NCBI GenBank assembly: GCA_012026855.1
Contig: VEOV01000312.1
Span: forward strand, 1-20,591
From: Geobacter sp.
Lineage (GTDB): Bacteria > Desulfobacterota > Desulfuromonadia > Geobacterales > DSM-12255
DNA length: 20,591 bases
Reading direction: 5' to 3'
Position numbers and translations under genes: made by a program. Below are positions 1 through 6,501 of the stretch, piece after piece. The first letter of the stretch is position 1. Each line of letters opens with the position of its first letter. The notes under the pieces were generated by a model. The model did not search any database. It worked only from the letters and a program-made list of their open reading frames with translations, and was not told the origin of the DNA.

Positions 1-1058
1 AACCCGCCAACTGCCGCTGCTGCGGCAGTCGCTGCCTGCTCGCCGATGAAATATGACAGGGAGCCTGCCTGTAGCGCCGTTGCCAGCTGCGGCAGCAGTG
101 CGCCCCCTTCCAGTGCCAGCCTGCCGGAGCCGACCAGGGCAATGCTTCCCGGAGGCAGGCTTTTAACCCGCTGACAGAGCATCTCCAAGGCTTCTTGCCA
201 GGCCACCTCGTTACCGTTTGCCATGACAGTGCGGGGCCGTTGCCAGTCGTTGACCTTTCTGGCGGTAAAGCGCCCCCGGTCGCAGATAAACCAGCCGTTG
301 ACCCTGTCGTTGCGCCGCGCCGTCACCTTGAGCAGCTCCCGGTAGCGGGCCACCGGCACACTGTTGCAGCCAAGGGAGCATTCCGGGCAGACGGAGGGAG
401 CCATGTCGTAATCCCAGTAGCGGCCCCGGAAACGGGCCGTCTTGTCGGTAAAAACACCGGTCGGGCAGATGTCGACAAGATTGCCGCTGTAGGGGGACTC
501 CAGTTGGCCATCGCTGAACCTGCCGAAGTAGACCTTGCCGGCGCTCCCCATGACGCCGAAATCGCTGCCGCCGGCAAACTCCTGATAGAAGCGGACGCAG
601 CGATAGCACTGGATGCAGCGGTTCATTTCATGCTCGATAAAGGGGCCAAGATCCTGGTTCAGATGGGTACGCTTGGCCCCATCGTAGCGGCGAAGAGAAT
701 GACCACCGGCAATGGTAAAATCCTGTAGCAGACACTCCCCCCCCTCGTCACAGACCGGGCAGTCATGGGGGTGGTTGAGCATCAGCCACTCGATGACATG
801 GCGCCGCATCGCCACTGCCTCAGGGTCAGTGGTCGAGACCACCATCCCCTCCTGCACCGGCACCATACAGGACATCTGCAGCCCCTTTGCCGGCCCGTCG
901 ACAACCTTGACCGCGCAGGCCCGGCAGGCACCGGCCTTGCCCAGCGCCGGGTGCCAGCAGAAATGGGGGATGGTGATGCCCACAGTTTTGGCGGCTTCCA
1001 GGATATTGGTCCCCTCGGCAACTTCAAGAGCTATGTCGTCGATAATCAGTTTAGGCAT
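1..1058 (-). CDS. nuoG: NADH-quinone oxidoreductase subunit G, second complex I cluster (C-terminus beyond window)
   Basis: NuoG carries electrons along the cytoplasmic arm of complex I from NuoF towards NuoI and NuoB. About 352 codons from the ATG at 1058 are open to the left edge; the rest is missing. The visible part holds an N-terminal [2Fe-2S] domain (C34, C45, C48, C64), the His-Cys3 site (H96, C100, C103, C109), one [4Fe-4S] set (C148, C151, C154, C198), and a further set C224-x2-C-x3-C-x27-C259. That last spacing matches the N7 cluster known from E. coli and Thermus NuoG. The molybdopterin-oxidoreductase-like domain then begins. It has one [4Fe-4S] pair fewer than the NuoG at 16862-19342, so the two are distinct types rather than a recent duplication. 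The stop of nuoF directly abuts this start (TGAATG), which implies translational coupling. The start has only a purine-rich GAGAG upstream. Confidence 0.95.
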   Translation of the reverse strand, partial: MPKLIIDDIALEVAEGTNILEAAKTVGITIPHFCWHPALGKAGACRACAVKVVDGPAKGLQMSCMVPVQEGMVVSTTDPEAVAMRRHVIEWLMLNHPHDCPVCDEGGECLLQDFTIAGGHSLRRYDGAKRTHLNQDLGPFIEHEMNRCIQCYRCVRFYQEFAGGSDFGVMGSAGKVYFGRFSDGQLESPYSGNLVDICPTGVFTDKTARFRGRYWDYDMAPSVCPECSLGCNSVPVARYRELLKVTARRNDRVNGWFICDRGRFTARKVNDWQRPRTVMANGNEVAWQEALEMLCQRVKSLPPGSIALVGSGRLALEGGALLPQLATALQAGSLSYFIGEQAATAAAAAVGG

Positions 1059-2327
1059 TCAAGCTCTCTTGTACGGGCATTTCTGCCCGATGACATGTTC
1101 CAGCAGTTCGCCTTCAAAGTGGCGCAGCAGCCCTTCCACCGGCCCCATGGCCCCTGGAGCCAGGGCGCAAAAGGCGTAGTTCAGGTATTTCACATGATCC
1201 TGCAGTATGGCGATATGCTCCATGCTCCCCTCACCCGCCTCGATCTTCTGGAGCATGTTTACCACGTATGGCAGCCCTTCCCGGCACGGGGTGCACCAGC
1301 CGCACGATTCCCGGGCATAGAAGCGGACCAGATTGAGGGTTGCCCTTACCATGCAGGTGTCCTGATCGAAAACCACCAAACCGCCGGTACCGAGGCGGGA
1401 GCCGGCAGCAGCCACCGTGTCGAAATCAAGGGGCAGGTCCCAGTGCTCCCTGGTCAGGTATGGGGTCGACGCCCCGCCGGGCAGGCAGGACTTGAAGCTG
1501 CTCCCGGAGCGCATGCCGCCGCAGGCAGTGTCAATCAGCTCGCCCAGCGGCACACCCAGCGGCAGTTCGACGCAGGCCGGCTGTTGCACATGGCCGCTGA
1601 TGCTGAAAAGCTTGGTTCCGGCAGCAGCAGGAATGCGCGCCAGTGATTTGAACCAGTCGGCGCCGTTGAGGATGATATCCGGGATGTTGGCCAGGCTCTC
1701 GACATTGTTCACCACCGTCGGCCCGCCCCAGAGCCCTTTCACCGCCGGGAACGGCGGTTTGGCCCGGGGATTGGCCCGCTTCCCCTCCAGGGCGTTCATC
1801 AGGGCGGTCTCTTCACCGCAGATGTAACGCCCGGCGGAAAGGTGGACCTCGATATCGCAGCTGAAATCGCTGCCATTGATATTGCTGCCGAGCAGACCGG
1901 CTTCCCTGGCTTCAGCGAGAGCCCGCTGCAGGTTGGCAGCCGCCTGTTCGTAGCCGCGGCGGATGAAGATGAAGGCGTGGCGGACACCGATGGCGTAGCA
2001 GGCCAGGACCATCCCTTCCACCAGGGAGTACGGATTGGCCTCCAGCAGGATCCGGTCCTTGCAGGTGCCAGGCTCCATCTCGTCGCAGTTGCAGATCAGC
2101 CAGCGCGGACCGGGCAGATCACGGGGCACGAACGACCATTTCCGGCCGGTCGGAAAGCCGGCCCCGCCCCGGCCGCGCAGCCCGGAGTCGATCACCGTCT
2201 GCTGCACCTGCCCGGGGGAATACTCCTGCAGCGCCTTGGTCAGAGCGGCAAAACCGCCACCCTCCTGATACTCTCCAAAGGTCACCACCCGGCCAGGGCG
2301 GTTATGTCGAAACAGCAGCGGTCCCAT
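1059..2327 (-). CDS. nuoF: NADH-quinone oxidoreductase subunit F, short E. coli-like type
   Basis: NuoF binds NADH and FMN and is the entry point for electrons in complex I. The 422-residue protein shows the FMN/NADH glycine-rich loop GRGGAGFPTGRKW (52-64), CNCDEMEPG (79-87), CGEETALMNALEG (170-182) and the N3 [4Fe-4S] ligands C342, C345, C348 and C387. It ends soon after the fourth Cys, so it lacks the C-terminal ferredoxin domain of the other NuoF in this window (19383-20591). The length is close to the usual 420-450 residues. The start lies 2 bp after the stop of the small cytochrome gene. No good Shine-Dalgarno is visible, so translation is probably coupled to the upstream gene. The partner NuoE and NuoG genes flank the cytochrome and this gene. 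Confidence 0.96.
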   Translation of the reverse strand: MGPLLFRHNRPGRVVTFGEYQEGGGFAALTKALQEYSPGQVQQTVIDSGLRGRGGAGFPTGRKWSFVPRDLPGPRWLICNCDEMEPGTCKDRILLEANPYSLVEGMVLACYAIGVRHAFIFIRRGYEQAAANLQRALAEAREAGLLGSNINGSDFSCDIEVHLSAGRYICGEETALMNALEGKRANPRAKPPFPAVKGLWGGPTVVNNVESLANIPDIILNGADWFKSLARIPAAAGTKLFSISGHVQQPACVELPLGVPLGELIDTACGGMRSGSSFKSCLPGGASTPYLTREHWDLPLDFDTVAAAGSRLGTGGLVVFDQDTCMVRATLNLVRFYARESCGWCTPCREGLPYVVNMLQKIEAGEGSMEHIAILQDHVKYLNYAFCALAPGAMGPVEGLLRHFEGELLEHVIGQKCPYKRA

Positions 2328-2329
2328 GA

Positions 2330-2632
2330 TCAGAAGGTTTTCAACACGTACTCGGCCAGCGCCTTGGCCCGCTTGTTGGAAATATCATCTTTCGTGTAGG
2401 CCCTCATCCCCTGGCCCGGCTTGCGCATTATCCTGACAATATCGGCGGCTGTTTTGACCCCGTTTGCCTCCCGGTCCATCTTGCGCAGCGTCTTGGCCGG
2501 ATTGATCGCATTACCGCCGTCGGGATGGCAGCCGGAACAGAACATCTCGAAATCGGCTTTGCCGCCATTCTGGGCACCACTGGCAGCCGTCAGGGGCAGC
2601 AACAACAGGATCAGCAAAATACCGTATCTCAT
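2330..2632 (-). CDS. Small exported monoheme c-type cytochrome between nuoE and nuoF
   Basis: The 100-residue protein has an N-terminal signal peptide: Arg2, then a Leu-rich core, with likely cleavage near SGA-Q (residues 18-21). It has one heme-binding site CSGCH (C32, C35, H36) and a probable distal Met ligand at M76 in GQGMRAYT. Mature size and layout fit the small cytochrome c class I (c553/c6-like) family. It should be a periplasmic one-electron carrier. Its position is odd, because the neighbours NuoE and NuoF are cytoplasmic. The start overlaps the nuoE stop (ATGA), and a perfect AAGGAGG lies 6-8 bases upstream, so it is clearly meant to be translated with the operon. I infer a role linked to this complex I or its quinone-side partners, but nothing in the sequence shows the partner. 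It is not a standard complex I subunit. Confidence 0.9.
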   Translation of the reverse strand: MRYGILLILLLLPLTAASGAQNGGKADFEMFCSGCHPDGGNAINPAKTLRKMDREANGVKTAADIVRIMRKPGQGMRAYTKDDISNKRAKALAEYVLKTF

Positions 2633-3117
2633 CTCAATCCTCCTTCGATCAGCCTGCGTTCACCTTCAATATAGACCAGAGCGGTCTGGAGCGTGAGCCT
2701 GTTATAGATGTTGTCACCGACCATCATGGTCGGCGCTTCGGTGCAGTTGCCGAGACAGCAGCAGGGGAGCAGGGTGAAACAGCCATCTGCTGTTGTTTCT
2801 CCGACATTTATCCCCAAGCGCTCTGCCAGCTGCTGCAGCAGCGTCTCCCCGGCCAGTGTCCAACAGGCAATGGAATCGCAGACGTGGATGACCTTTTTCC
2901 CGACCGGTCTCCGGTAGATCATCTCGTAAAAAGTTGCCAGCTCCTCCACCTGCAAAGTGGCAAGCCCGAGCAACTCTGCCGCCTCAGCAACCGCTTCGTC
3001 GGTCAGCCAGCCGTAATGAACCTGCAATGCCTTCATCACGTCCACAGCAGCCTCTCGGGGGGTGATGGCATGGGCGACACGGGCTTGAAGTTCACTCTCA
3101 AGAGATTTCGGGATCAT
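2629..3117 (-). CDS. nuoE: NADH-quinone oxidoreductase subunit E, [2Fe-2S] thioredoxin-like
   Basis: NuoE forms the NADH-oxidising module with NuoF and holds the N1a [2Fe-2S] cluster. The 162-residue protein has the helical N-terminal region (about 5-70) and a thioredoxin-like ferredoxin fold with ligands C80-x4-C85 and C121-x3-C125, the family pattern. The loop before the third ligand is unusually Cys-rich (C119, C120, C121 in a row). The length is usual for the family. The start at 3117 has AAAAGGT upstream. It lies after a 139-bp spacer that contains a repeat copy, so its expression could be affected by the hairpin there. It overlaps the cytochrome gene by 4 bp at its 3' end. Confidence 0.95.
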   Translation of the reverse strand: MIPKSLESELQARVAHAITPREAAVDVMKALQVHYGWLTDEAVAEAAELLGLATLQVEELATFYEMIYRRPVGKKVIHVCDSIACWTLAGETLLQQLAERLGINVGETTADGCFTLLPCCCLGNCTEAPTMMVGDNIYNRLTLQTALVYIEGERRLIEGGLR

Positions 3118-3151
3118 TGTTTACCTTTTAACCTGAAACGCTCAATTTATC

Positions 3152-3229
3152 GCAAGATCAAGGCTGTCAAGGGATTGCGCGGAGGCGTAGCAGCGCTACG
3201 CCGCACAAGCGATCCTGAAGACTTACGCA
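3152..3229. repeat. Intergenic repeat copy A with strong hairpin
   Basis: This 78-bp stretch in the nuoBCD-nuoE spacer is clearly related to 5676-5753. Over the first 52 aligned bases I count 42 identities, and both copies end in GACTTACGC. Copy A contains a perfect 8-bp inverted repeat (3185-3192 with 3196-3203, 3-nt loop). It is extended by a further six pairs (3176-3181 with 3204-3209) across a 3-nt bulge. One of those pairs is a G-U wobble only in minus-strand RNA, so the structure is best in the transcribed strand. It begins about 27 bp after the nuoBCD stop. It lacks a following T-run, so it does not look like an intrinsic terminator. It resembles the REP-like or MITE-like palindromic families scattered in bacterial genomes; the family name is unknown to me. 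Confidence 0.8.
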
Positions 3230-3256
3230 GATATTGCGGAAAAGTGTGCGTTTCCA

Positions 3257-5632
3257 TTACCTGTCCAGGTCAGCTAACACAAAATCGATAGAGCCAAGTA
3301 TCGCCAGAAAATCCCCCAGCAGCCAGCCGCGGCTCATCACCGGCAACGCCTGGATATGGGGAAAGCTGGGGGTCTTGATCCGCAGCCGGTACGGGGTGGA
3401 AAGCCCGTCAGAAACGGCAAAATAACCGTTCTCGCCTTTCGGTGCCTCGATGGCAGCATAGTTCTCCCCGTGCGGCGGACTCATGCCGCGGGTGCTGTTG
3501 ACAAAATGGTGAATCAGCGACTCAATATCATTCAGGGCAGCCTTCTTCTGGGGGAGGACGAAACGGCTGTCAGCGGTCAGCCAGCGGCCTGACGGCATAT
3601 TATCCAGACACTGGCGGATGATGCGCAGCGACTGCTCCATTTCCGCCATCCGTACCTGGTAACGGGCCAGACAATCGCCCCCCTCGGCAGTCGGAATATC
3701 GAAGTCAAAACGTTCATAGCCGCAGTAAGGCATTTTCCGGCGCAGATCCCACTCAAAGCCGCAGGCACGCAGATTTGGCCCGGAAATCCCCCAGGCCAGG
3801 GCGTCGTCCAGCGTGATCGCGCCAACCCCCTTGAGGCGGGCGCGAAAGATCGGATTTTTCTCCAGCAGCGCCCGGTATTCCATCAACCGCGGCGGCAGCC
3901 AGTTCAGCAGCTCCTTGACGGCGGCTTCCCACCCCTCCGGCAGGTCTTCAGCCACCCCGCCGATCCGGAACCAGGCCGGATGCATCCGGCCGCCGGTGAT
4001 CAGCTCGACGATGTCGAAAATCTTCTCCCGGTCGGTAAAGGTGTAAAAAACAGGGGTCATGGCACCGATGTCAGCAGTATAGGTGCCGAGCCAGACCAGA
4101 TGATTGGCCAGCCGGAACAGCTCCGCCAGCATTACCCGGATCACCTCAGCCCGTTCGGGGACAGCGATACTGCAGAGTTTTTCCACCGAATTCACATAGG
4201 CCAGGTTATTCTGCACTCCGGAGAGATAATCGATCCGATCGGTATAGGGGAGGAACTGGTGCCAGCTCTGCCGCTCGGCAATCTTCTCCGCACCGCGGTG
4301 GTGATAGCCGATATCGAAATCGACATCGACAATCTCTTCCCCGGAAAGCTTGAGAATACAGCGGATAATGCCATGGGTGCCTGGATGTTGCGGCCCGAGG
4401 TTAAGGATGAGCGTTTCGGCATCCTGTTCTGCAAAGAAATCCTCTGCAGGCAAGGCATCGTGTCTGCGGGCATCGTCAGTCGTATACGCGGCCATCTCCG
4501 TTGCCCTGAAGGGATGCTCCTTGCGCAGCGGATAGCCTTCCCAGTCGTGGGGCATGAGAATGCGCCGCAGGTTGCCGTGTCCGCTGAAGCCGATGCCATA
4601 CATGTCGAACACTTCCCGTTCGTACCAACTGGCGGCCGGAAAGACGCCCGTCAAGGACGGCACTACTGGATTGGCGCCATTGAGATCGACCTTGAGCCTG
4701 ACATAGCCGGGTATATCAAAATTGAGCAGATGATAGTTGACGGTAAAATCGCCCTGCGCCCCCCTCTCCCTGCGGCAGGAGTTGTCAACGGCGGCAATAT
4801 CCTCAAGACGGCGGAAAGGAGCAGTGGTGCGGCTCTGCAGATGACTGACCACCGCAGGCAGCTGGTCGGCCGGCAGATGGAAGGTCAGCATGTCGGTTGC
4901 GCTGGCAGAGTGTCTCACCTGAGGGCCAAAGAGCTGTGCCAGCTCCGCCTGAAGGCCAAAATCCGGATAGACTTGGGCTTTTGCAGGTGGCCGCCACATT
5001 TCATCGGCCCGCGGCAGATAGGCCTTTGGATGGCCAACTGACACCCCCCTGATGGCTGTCCCCTGCATGCCGGTGCCCCGTGTATCCGAACTCTTCGACA
5101 GGCCGTCCACCAGTACCGGGCCGGTTGTCCCCTGCGAACCGCCGACAAGGTGCAGCACCGGTCGAGCCGGTCGTTCATGGAGACGGATCTTCTCCTGCAG
5201 CAGCATCAGCCCCTGCATGAATGCCTCCGGGCGGGGAGGACAGCCCGGCACGTAGACATCCACCGGAATTATCTGGTTGACTCCCTGCACCACGCTGTAG
5301 ACATCATACATACCGCCGGAGTTTGCACAGCTCCCCATGGCCATAACCCATTTCGGCTCGGCCATCTGGTCATAGAGACGAAGAATCGATGGCGCCATCT
5401 TCTTGAACACCGTGCCGGCGATTACCATCAAGTCGGCCTCCCGCGGAGTACCACGCAGCACCTCGGCTCCAAAACGGGAAACATCGTAACGGGAGGTAAA
5501 GGAAGTCATCATCTCGACGAAACAGCAGGAGAGCCCAAAAAACATCGGCCAGAGCGAGTTTGCCCGTCCCCAGTTGATCAGGTCGTCCAGGTTGGTAAGC
5601 AGTATGTTGTCGGGGGTTTCTGTTTCGGACAT
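3257..5632 (-). CDS. nuoBCD: NADH-quinone oxidoreductase subunits B, C and D as one fused protein
   Basis: This is a single 791-residue reading frame with three complex I subunits in order. The NuoB part (about 1-150) carries the N2 [4Fe-4S] ligands C36, C37, C102 and C131, including the adjacent Cys pair and VPGCPPRPEAF. A linker of roughly 60 residues (about 150-215) is rich in Gly, Ser and Thr. The NuoC 30-kDa part (about 215-375) has YEREVFDMYG (337-346) and RRILMPHDWEGYPLRKE (356-372). The NuoD 49-kDa part (about 405-791) starts with LGPQHPGTHG (412-421) and ends in a normal ADLDR tail. These subunits form the quinone-binding module next to the membrane. NuoCD fusion is known from E. coli; I recall the triple fusion from Geobacter relatives. 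No frameshift or stop interrupts it. The start has AAGAGAGA upstream. Spacers on both sides contain the repeat. Confidence 0.96.
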   Translation of the reverse strand: MSETETPDNILLTNLDDLINWGRANSLWPMFFGLSCCFVEMMTSFTSRYDVSRFGAEVLRGTPREADLMVIAGTVFKKMAPSILRLYDQMAEPKWVMAMGSCANSGGMYDVYSVVQGVNQIIPVDVYVPGCPPRPEAFMQGLMLLQEKIRLHERPARPVLHLVGGSQGTTGPVLVDGLSKSSDTRGTGMQGTAIRGVSVGHPKAYLPRADEMWRPPAKAQVYPDFGLQAELAQLFGPQVRHSASATDMLTFHLPADQLPAVVSHLQSRTTAPFRRLEDIAAVDNSCRRERGAQGDFTVNYHLLNFDIPGYVRLKVDLNGANPVVPSLTGVFPAASWYEREVFDMYGIGFSGHGNLRRILMPHDWEGYPLRKEHPFRATEMAAYTTDDARRHDALPAEDFFAEQDAETLILNLGPQHPGTHGIIRCILKLSGEEIVDVDFDIGYHHRGAEKIAERQSWHQFLPYTDRIDYLSGVQNNLAYVNSVEKLCSIAVPERAEVIRVMLAELFRLANHLVWLGTYTADIGAMTPVFYTFTDREKIFDIVELITGGRMHPAWFRIGGVAEDLPEGWEAAVKELLNWLPPRLMEYRALLEKNPIFRARLKGVGAITLDDALAWGISGPNLRACGFEWDLRRKMPYCGYERFDFDIPTAEGGDCLARYQVRMAEMEQSLRIIRQCLDNMPSGRWLTADSRFVLPQKKAALNDIESLIHHFVNSTRGMSPPHGENYAAIEAPKGENGYFAVSDGLSTPYRLRIKTPSFPHIQALPVMSRGWLLGDFLAILGSIDFVLADLDR

Positions 5633-5675
5633 ATGTCTCTCTTAAATACAGGCATAACCGGGAACATTGGTTTTT

Positions 5676-5753
5676 TGCACGATCAAGGCTGCCAAAGGAT
5701 TGTGCGGCGGCGCAGCACTGCTACGTCACGCGATCAATCACGTAGACTTACGC
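5676..5753. repeat. Intergenic repeat copy B, running into the 3' end of nuoA
   Basis: This is the second copy of the 78-bp element seen at 3152-3229, in the same orientation. The shared core reads GATCAAGGCTG at its left end and GACTTACGC at its right end. The middle differs by small balancing indels, so the equal total length is partly chance. The central hairpin is imperfect (stem around 5710-5716 with 5720-5726). On the minus strand the element begins inside nuoA and provides its last five codons and its stop. The rest fills the spacer before nuoBCD. I infer an old insertion of a mobile palindromic repeat, not a gene. Confidence 0.78.
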
Positions 5754-6138
5754 CTGGCTTGCTCCTCCCGGCGGAAGGGCCCCATTCCAGCCCCCCCTTC
5801 ATCCAGATCCAGACCAGGCCGGCCATGAGTGCCATAATGAAAAATGTAATATGCAGCAGACCGGCCAGCCCCAATTCCTGCCAGGCAATAGCCCAGGTAA
5901 AGATAAAAGCAGTTTCCACATCAAAGACAATGAAAAAAATCGCCACAAGGTAGAACGGCACATTGGTCGCCAGACGTGCCGAACCGGAAGGGATTATCCC
6001 TGATTCGTAGGGGAGCCGCTTGTTCTGATTGGTAGTGCCGTTGCCAAGGAATCTGGCCGCCAATAGCAGTCCGGCGACAATGATGACAGTGATGACGCTG
6101 TAGATTACAAAGGGATAAAGTTCAGCCGGGGTGGTCAT
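5734..6138 (-). CDS. nuoA: NADH-quinone oxidoreductase subunit A, second complex I cluster
   Basis: NuoA is a small membrane subunit that packs against NuoH and NuoJ near the quinone channel. The 134-residue protein has three hydrophobic helices (about 9-31, 62-85 and 90-112), the loop signature YESG (44-47) and FDVETAF (72-78), which hold the conserved acidic residues of the family. A short hydrophilic tail follows the last helix. The final residues VSLRD and the stop are encoded inside repeat copy B, so the natural C-terminus was probably replaced or extended by that insertion. It is the first gene of the left operon. A near-consensus promoter and a GGAG eight bases before the ATG support the chosen start. 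Confidence 0.95.
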   Translation of the reverse strand: MTTPAELYPFVIYSVITVIIVAGLLLAARFLGNGTTNQNKRLPYESGIIPSGSARLATNVPFYLVAIFFIVFDVETAFIFTWAIAWQELGLAGLLHITFFIMALMAGLVWIWMKGGLEWGPSAGRSKPGVSLRD

Positions 6139-6172
6139 GTTTTGACTCCAGCATGGCTATTTTTGAATCAGA

Positions 6173-6200
6173 ATTTTAACCCAGAATTGCAGATTGTCAA
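6173..6200 (-). promoter_or_regulatory. Sigma-70-like promoter for the nuoA-nuoBCD-nuoE operon
   Basis: On the minus strand a perfect -35 TTGACA (6195-6200) is followed after 16 bp by -10 TAAAAT (6173-6178, 5 of 6 consensus bases). This would start transcription near 6166, giving a leader of about 28 nt before nuoA. It lies downstream of the tRNA terminator, so this operon should be transcribed separately from purA and the tRNA. No clear operator could be picked out. Confidence 0.75.
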
Positions 6201-6320
6201 TCTGAACAGGGCTTCGGAAGGAGCAGCAGCCTACCCAAGCTGCCTTTTTGGGGCAACGGAATGAGCATACTCGACAGCTAGTGACAAGTTTGAGGAGTAA
6301 ACGCCCCGTGGATTGCCCGA
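6201..6320. other. Unassigned spacer upstream of the nuoA promoter
   Basis: About 120 bp lie between the tRNA terminator and the -35 box of nuoA. I see no convincing ORF, tRNA or strong hairpin; only a weak 5-bp stem (GCAGC with GCTGC) near 6223-6245 on the minus strand. It could hold upstream activator sites for the nuoA promoter or a decayed repeat. The sequence alone does not decide. Confidence 0.4.
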
Positions 6321-6358
6321 GGAAAAGAAAAGGGGTTACAGATCAAATCTGTAACCCC
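6321..6358 (-). terminator. Intrinsic terminator after tRNA-Lys
   Basis: A perfect 12-bp stem (6332-6343 with 6347-6358, 3-nt loop) is followed on the minus strand by TTTTCTTTTCC (6321-6331). It sits 10 bp beyond the tRNA 3' end and should stop transcripts from purA or the tRNA promoter before they enter the nuoA operon. Confidence 0.93.
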
Positions 6359-6368
6359 CTGATTTCTA

Positions 6369-6444
6369 TGGTGAGCCGCGTTGGGATCGAACCAACGACC
6401 ACCTGATTAAAAGTCAGGTGCTCTACCTACTGAGCTAGCGGCTC
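6369..6444 (-). tRNA. tRNA-Lys, anticodon TTT
   Basis: This is a complete 76-nt cloverleaf including an encoded 3' CCA (6369-6371). The 7-bp acceptor stem is GAGCCGC with GCGGCTC, and the discriminator base is A. The D-arm has GCTC-AGTAGGTA-GAGC. The anticodon stem CCTGA/TCAGG encloses loop CTTTTAA with anticodon TTT at 6409-6411. The T-arm contains GGTTCGATCC. It reads AAA and AAG lysine codons. It lies about 58 bp after purA, which has no terminator of its own, so it may be processed from a longer transcript as well as from its own promoter. Confidence 0.98.
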
Positions 6445-6460
6445 GCTAAACAAGAAATAT

Positions 6461-6489
6461 TGAATACCAAAATTATTTTTTGGCGTCAA
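6461..6489 (-). promoter_or_regulatory. Possible promoter of tRNA-Lys
   Basis: On the minus strand TTGACG (6484-6489) and TATTCA (6461-6466) are separated by exactly 17 bp. The spacer is A/T-rich and contains a 6-bp inverted repeat CCAAAA/TTTTGG. The -10 match is modest. A start near 6454 would place the tRNA 5' end about 10 nt downstream, a normal distance. This is plausible but unproven. Confidence 0.5.
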
Positions 6490-6501
6490 GCTTTTTTTAT
6501 C

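Noticed and set aside
765..1646. Plus-strand open frame of 293 codons across nuoG and nuoF
   Set aside because: It is antisense to two well-supported complex I genes and crosses their junction; its composition mirrors the codons of the opposite strand.
3152..3229. Repeat copy A hairpin as an intrinsic terminator
   Set aside because: No T-run follows the stem on either strand, and nuoE lies just downstream without a convincing promoter of its own, so full termination there would be harmful.
2884..3291. Plus-strand frame reading through repeat copy A
   Set aside because: It joins antisense nuoE sequence with the repeat. The peptide from the repeat is not supported by any start signal, and copy B does not keep the same frame because of indels.
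3980..5041. Long plus-strand open frame of 353 codons opposite nuoBCD
   Set aside because: It lies wholly antisense to a protein with clear NuoC and NuoD motifs. Such frames are common opposite GC-rich coding DNA, and it shows no recognisable domain.
6369..6444. tRNA-Lys as a proven attachment site of an island
   Set aside because: No integrase, no flanking direct repeat of the tRNA 3' end and no mobile genes are visible; only the compositional change remains, reported as a weak finding.
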